Shown here in pieces: positions 60,714 through 64,000 of a stretch of DNA of 64,000 bases; positions within the stretch are counted from its first letter, which is position 1; each line of letters opens with the position of its first letter. A program made the translations under genes and the position numbers. This stretch comes from Coriobacteriales bacterium OH1046 (GTDB taxonomy: Bacteria > Actinomycetota > Coriobacteriia > Coriobacteriales > Atopobiaceae): contig RQYE01000004.1 of assembly GCA_004010535.1 (NCBI GenBank), positions 1-64,000 of the forward strand. The letters are read 5' to 3'. The notes beneath the pieces are model-generated. The model was not told the origin of the DNA. It saw only the letters and a program-made list of their open reading frames with translations, and searched no databases.

Positions 60714-61580
60714 CTAGGACTCGTATTTGGGCAGCCTCATCCTGCGGGCCCTCTCTTCGGTGTCATCCCGTTCGTCATAGCCATCGTAGGGGGCGCGCGG
60801 ATCGTGCGGCTTCTGCCGCCTGAGCGAGTTCACGGTCTCGTCCTTGTGCGCGAACACGAAATCGAGATTGTCGGCCCAGCCGGTATGCCCGGTGATGACG
60901 GCGGGGCTGAGGGAGCGGGCCCTCAGGCGTTTCTCGAGCGCGGCCAGGCTCTTCTTGGCAAGATCGTTGTCCTCGGCAAGCGAGTTGATGAAGCTGTACC
61001 CGCCATCCACGCCGAACCAGATGGTATCGCCCGTGAAAAGATAGGCGTCGTCCACAAGGTAGACCATGTGCCCCCACGTGTGGCCCGGGACGAGGAGGGC
61101 CTCCACCTTGACGCCTTCGATGTCGAGCACGTCCCCATCGTCGAGCAAGACGCGCGGATTGTCGGAATAGACCTGCGGGAGCTTGTAGAGGCCGAAGAGG
61201 ACCTTGCGGCGAATCTGCCCCGTGAGGTAGTTGTTCTCGATGCGCCCCACATAGAGCCTGGCGTCGCGGAACAGCTGGTCGGAATCACGCTCCACGGCAC
61301 CCACATGGTCGGTATCCTGATGGGTGATCAGGATATGCCGTATGGATGCGGGGTCGATATCGATCCAGCCCATCTTCTCGCGGAGGCGCTCGTAGTTGTA
61401 GCCGGCATCGATCATGATGGTCGTGCCGCCCTTGGTGTAGAAGAAGATGTTGGCGACCCATTCGCGCACGCAGGCGACGCGATCGTCGATCCAGCCGGTG
61501 TCGAGCGGTTTGAAGATCTCCTTGCCCCGATACCCGAGCGACATGACCTTCTTCTGGAACCGGGATGCCTTGCGCGACAT
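60714..61580 (-). CDS. MBL-fold metallo-hydrolase
   Basis: 288 residues of the metallo-beta-lactamase superfamily. The first metal motif is THQDTDHVGA: Asp89 replaces the second His of HxHxDH, a variant seen in several MBL families. Further ligands lie in VPGHTWGHM, FTGDTIWFG and TGHTGW. The C-terminal 40 residues are charged and probably disordered. It is a cytosolic hydrolase of unknown substrate (thioester, lactone or phosphodiester are family examples). It follows rarA by 68 bases and could share its transcript; CGAGTTTAGTGTTG (61611-61624) in that gap resembles the GTTTA motif. Confidence 0.78.
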   Translation of the reverse strand: MSRKASRFQKKVMSLGYRGKEIFKPLDTGWIDDRVACVREWVANIFFYTKGGTTIMIDAGYNYERLREKMGWIDIDPASIRHILITHQDTDHVGAVERDSDQLFRDARLYVGRIENNYLTGQIRRKVLFGLYKLPQVYSDNPRVLLDDGDVLDIEGVKVEALLVPGHTWGHMVYLVDDAYLFTGDTIWFGVDGGYSFINSLAEDNDLAKKSLAALEKRLRARSLSPAVITGHTGWADNLDFVFAHKDETVNSLRRQKPHDPRAPYDGYDERDDTEERARRMRLPKYES

Positions 61581-61648
61581 GGGCGCACCCTCTTCCGCAT
61601 CGGATGGCTTCGAGTTTAGTGTTGCTAACTCTTATGCTACTACAGGAC

Positions 61649-63055
61649 CTATCCGGAAGGGAGCTCCTCTTCTGCGTGCGACGCTGCAGCGCGCAGGACC
61701 TTGAGCTGCTCGAGGCGGGCCTTGAAGGCTGCTTCGCGGCCCTCATCGGTAGGCTGGTAGTATGCGGTCCCCGCAAGGGAATCGGGCAGGCACTGCATGC
61801 CAGCCGCCACCTTTCCCTCCTCGTCGTGGGCGTAGCGATAGCCCGCTCCGTAGCCCAGCTCCCCCATGAGGCGCGTGGGGGCGTTGCGGATGACGAGCGG
61901 CACCGGCTCCGCCAGCGTGGTGAGCGCATCGCGCTTGGCATGCTCGTAGGCGAGGTAGGAGCTGTTGGACTTGGGTGCGAGCGAGAGGTAGATCACGGCC
62001 TCGGCAAGGTGGACCGAGCACTCGGGCATCCCGATGAAATGGCAGGCATGGAAGGCGTTCACGGCAACGTTGAGGGCGCCCGTATCGGCAAGGCCCACAT
62101 CCTCCGCAGCGAAGCGCGTGATGCGGCGCGCCACGTAGAGCGGGTCCTCCCCCGCTTCGAGCATGCGCGCGAGCCAGTAGACCGCCGCATCCGGATCGGA
62201 GTTGCGCATGGATTTGTGCAGCGCCGAGATGATGTTGTAGTGCTCGTCGCCGAGTTTGTCGTAGAGGAGGCTGCGCTGGCCGGTGACCTGGGCCACGGTC
62301 TCCCCATTCACCGTCACCGCGCCATCCCCGTCCTCGTCCCCGTTCAGCACCACCATCTCGAGCGTGGAAAGCGCCCTGCGGGCGTCGCCGTTGGAGAAGG
62401 CGGCGATGGCGGCGAGAAGGTCGTCGGCTATGCGCACGCCCATCCCGCCGAAACCGCGCGGATCGCCGAGGGCGCGGCGCAGTAGGCCCGCCACCTCGTC
62501 TTCGGTGAGGGCCTTCAAGACGAAGACCTTGCAGCGCGAGAGCAGGGCGCCGTTCACCTCGAAGGAAGGATTCTCGGTCGTGGCGCCGATGAGCGTGATG
62601 GCGCCCTTCTCCACGAAGGGCAGGAAGGCATCCTGCTGCGCCTTGTTGAAGCGGTGGATCTCGTCAACGAAGAGGATGGTCGTGCGACCGAGGGCGCGCT
62701 CGGCCTCGGCGCGCTTCATGACCTCGCGTATCTCCTTGATACCGCTCGTGACCGCCGAGAAGTCGATGAAGGCCGCGCGCGTCTGATGGGCGATCACGCG
62801 CGCGAGCGTGGTCTTGCCCACGCCGGGAGGCCCCCAGAAGATCATCGAGGGCACCTGATCGGCCTCGATCATGCGGCGCAGCACCTTGCCCGGTCCGATA
62901 AGAGATTGCTGGCCCACCATCTCGTCGAGCGTGCGCGGGCGCAGGCGCGCGGCGAGCGGTGCCGTGGGGTCGAACGCATCCTCCGAACGCGCAGCGGAAA
63001 GATCCTCATCGGCCATCGGGAAGAGCCGACCCTGCCCATCTACCATGTCCACCAT
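61649..63055 (-). CDS. rarA: Replication-associated recombination protein A (AAA+ ATPase)
   Basis: 468 residues, RarA/MgsA/Mgs1 family, acting at stalled replication forks. Walker A WGPPGVGKTTLAR, Walker B LFVDEIHRFNK, sensor 1 GATTENPSFEVN, arginine finger LLSRC and a C-terminal tetramerisation domain are all seen. ATG 63055 is chosen over ATG 63046, 3 codons downstream, because GAGGG stands 7 bases upstream of it; both remain possible. An insertion around residue 265 (LNGDEDGDGAVTVNGE) is acidic. Confidence 0.92.
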   Translation of the reverse strand: MVDMVDGQGRLFPMADEDLSAARSEDAFDPTAPLAARLRPRTLDEMVGQQSLIGPGKVLRRMIEADQVPSMIFWGPPGVGKTTLARVIAHQTRAAFIDFSAVTSGIKEIREVMKRAEAERALGRTTILFVDEIHRFNKAQQDAFLPFVEKGAITLIGATTENPSFEVNGALLSRCKVFVLKALTEDEVAGLLRRALGDPRGFGGMGVRIADDLLAAIAAFSNGDARRALSTLEMVVLNGDEDGDGAVTVNGETVAQVTGQRSLLYDKLGDEHYNIISALHKSMRNSDPDAAVYWLARMLEAGEDPLYVARRITRFAAEDVGLADTGALNVAVNAFHACHFIGMPECSVHLAEAVIYLSLAPKSNSSYLAYEHAKRDALTTLAEPVPLVIRNAPTRLMGELGYGAGYRYAHDEEGKVAAGMQCLPDSLAGTAYYQPTDEGREAAFKARLEQLKVLRAAASHAEEELPSG

Positions 63056-63252
63056 CCTGCATCCCTCGCAAAAGCGTACACGTGCTTTCCAGATACCCCG
63101 CCCGGCCCTCGGGCGCATCCGCAGCCCCGGCGACCGGCCAGCGCGGACACTATCCGCTCGTTGGAGGAAAGCAAGGCCATCTTCGCGTTCGTCCCATCAG
63201 CGCCATAGACATGATCAGCCTATCCATCGGAGTCCAATCATCGTCATCTCAA

Positions 63253-63279
63253 TTGTTATAGCAGAATCGATCCTATAAT
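63253..63279 (+). promoter_or_regulatory. Promoter of the radical SAM gene
   Basis: TATAAT (63274-63279) is a perfect -10 box. TTGTTA (63253-63258) lies 15 bases upstream, a short spacing. It leaves an untranslated leader of about 70 bases. The remaining part of the 300-base gap to rarA shows only a weak hairpin at 63292-63311. Confidence 0.5.
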
Positions 63280-63355
63280 CATGGAGTAACGGTCCTGCAG
63301 CAGAACGGGCTGCACCTACGTATATGATTGGAGCACGTTAGAGACAAGGGACGCC

Positions 63356-64000
63356 ATGACTGTTCAGATCAACGAAGTCGAGGCCAAGGGCATCATGACC
63401 GCCTCCAATCTGCCGGTTGCGGACTTCTCGGTCAACCCCTATGTGGGCTGCGCCTTCGCCTGCACGTACTGCTATGCGAGCTTCATGAAGCGCTTCACCA
63501 ACCATCGTGAGCCGTGGGGCGACTTCGTCGACGTGAAGTTCTGGCCGCCTATCAAGCATCCCGAGAAGCACGCCGGCAAGGAGGCGTTCCTCGGCTCGGT
63601 CTGCGACCCCTACCAACCCGCCGAGAAGACCTACGGCCGCACGCGGGCCCTGCTCGAAGAGCTTGCCGGCTCGGGCATCAGCATCAGCATAGCCACCAAG
63701 AGCGATCTGGTGCTGCGCGATCTCGACCTCATCAAGACCTTCCCCAATGCACGGGTGAGCTGGTCGATCAACACGCTCGATGAGGACGTGCGCCGTGCCA
63801 TGGACAAGGCCGTGCCCATCAGGCGCAAGCTCGACGCCATGCGGCGATTCTATGAGGCGGGCGTGCGCACCACGTGCTTCATCTCGCCCATCATGCCCGG
63901 CATCACCGACTGCAAGGAGATCATCCTCGAAGCCAAGGATATCTGCAACCTGGTGTGGCTCGAGAACCTCAACCTGCGTGGCGACTACAAGCCGCGGATC
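63356..64000 (+). CDS. Radical SAM protein (SPL-like), N-terminal part
   Basis: 215 residues are visible; the gene runs past the window edge. NPYVGCAFACTYCYASFMKRF carries the radical SAM cysteines CxxxCxxC (GCAFACTYC), followed by GSVCDPYQPAEKTYGRTR and SINTLDEDVRRAMDKAVP, as in the spore-photoproduct-lyase-like radical SAM family. It binds an iron-sulfur cluster and S-adenosylmethionine, but the modified substrate is unknown. ATG 63356 follows AAGGGACGCC. It is a standalone gene on the plus strand, divergent from rarA. Confidence 0.82.
   Translation, partial: MTVQINEVEAKGIMTASNLPVADFSVNPYVGCAFACTYCYASFMKRFTNHREPWGDFVDVKFWPPIKHPEKHAGKEAFLGSVCDPYQPAEKTYGRTRALLEELAGSGISISIATKSDLVLRDLDLIKTFPNARVSWSINTLDEDVRRAMDKAVPIRRKLDAMRRFYEAGVRTTCFISPIMPGITDCKEIILEAKDICNLVWLENLNLRGDYKPRI

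Noticed and set aside
1-64000. Insertion sequences, prophage, CRISPR arrays or rRNA genes
   Set aside because: I found no transposase, integrase, phage or Cas motifs, no regular spacer array and no rRNA-like sequence.

Overview
The window is high-GC bacterial DNA with dense operons, leaderless or GTG/TTG-started genes behind AGGAGG-type ribosome sites, a glgC/glgD pair, a HisZ-HisG fusion, several MATE pumps and two LuxR regulators with seven-helix N-termini. This set fits the Coriobacteriia (human-gut Actinobacteriota such as Collinsella, Olsenella or Eggerthella relatives). I infer this from gene content; no rRNA or marker gene in the window fixes the genus. I see no transposase, prophage or CRISPR array.

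Layout. (1) 2-178: end of a zinc-ribbon protein, then a hairpin. (2) 282-11235, minus strand: seven closely packed genes for a cell-surface polymer and its phospho-ligand. They are a YidC-like/LtaS-like fusion, a TagB/TagF-type transferase, a nucleotidyltransferase-PLP enzyme fusion, an opine-dehydrogenase-like protein, an amidohydrolase, a nucleotidyltransferase-choline kinase fusion and another nucleotidyltransferase. (3) 11370-22871, minus: glycogen operon glgB-glgP-glgC-glgD-glgA plus a GH13-GH77 fusion. (4) 22993-24673, plus: nth, tRNA-Arg(ACG) and a HAD phosphatase. (5) 24735-32178, minus: complete his operon hisZG-D-C-B-H-A-F-I-E. (6) 32337-35588: two MATE pumps around a 197-bp inverted-repeat element. 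(7) 35819-41896: a lower-GC PTS sugar cluster (amidohydrolase, EIIBC, GH4 glycosidase, PRD regulator). (8) 42102-49648: a PflD-type glycyl-radical enzyme, its activase, a DeoR regulator, a second YtcJ-like amidohydrolase and a third MATE pump. (9) 49836-60322: the agmatine deiminase pathway (two aguA, NhaC-type antiporter, agmatine/putrescine antiporter, ptcA, arcC) with two LuxR regulators and the second copy of the 197-bp element. (10) 60481-64000: a decayed hydrolase gene, an MBL-fold hydrolase, rarA and the start of a radical SAM protein.

How the parts work together. The agmatine genes form a full energy pathway: agmatine enters in exchange for putrescine, AguA makes N-carbamoylputrescine, PtcA makes putrescine and carbamoyl phosphate, and ArcC makes ATP, ammonia and CO2. 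A motif close to CGGGTTTAnTGCGG lies upstream of arcC, between ptcA and luxR, upstream of the other luxR and upstream of two MATE genes, which suggests one regulon. The glycyl-radical genes have face-to-face promoters carrying TTCGTTCGTA-type sites that recur at the deoR promoter. The glycogen and histidine operons are ordinary in content but carry unusual fusions. The surface-polymer operon is the most unusual block: it appears to make CDP- or NMP-activated amino-alcohol ligands and to build and decorate a polymer using a synthase fused to a membrane-insertase-like domain.
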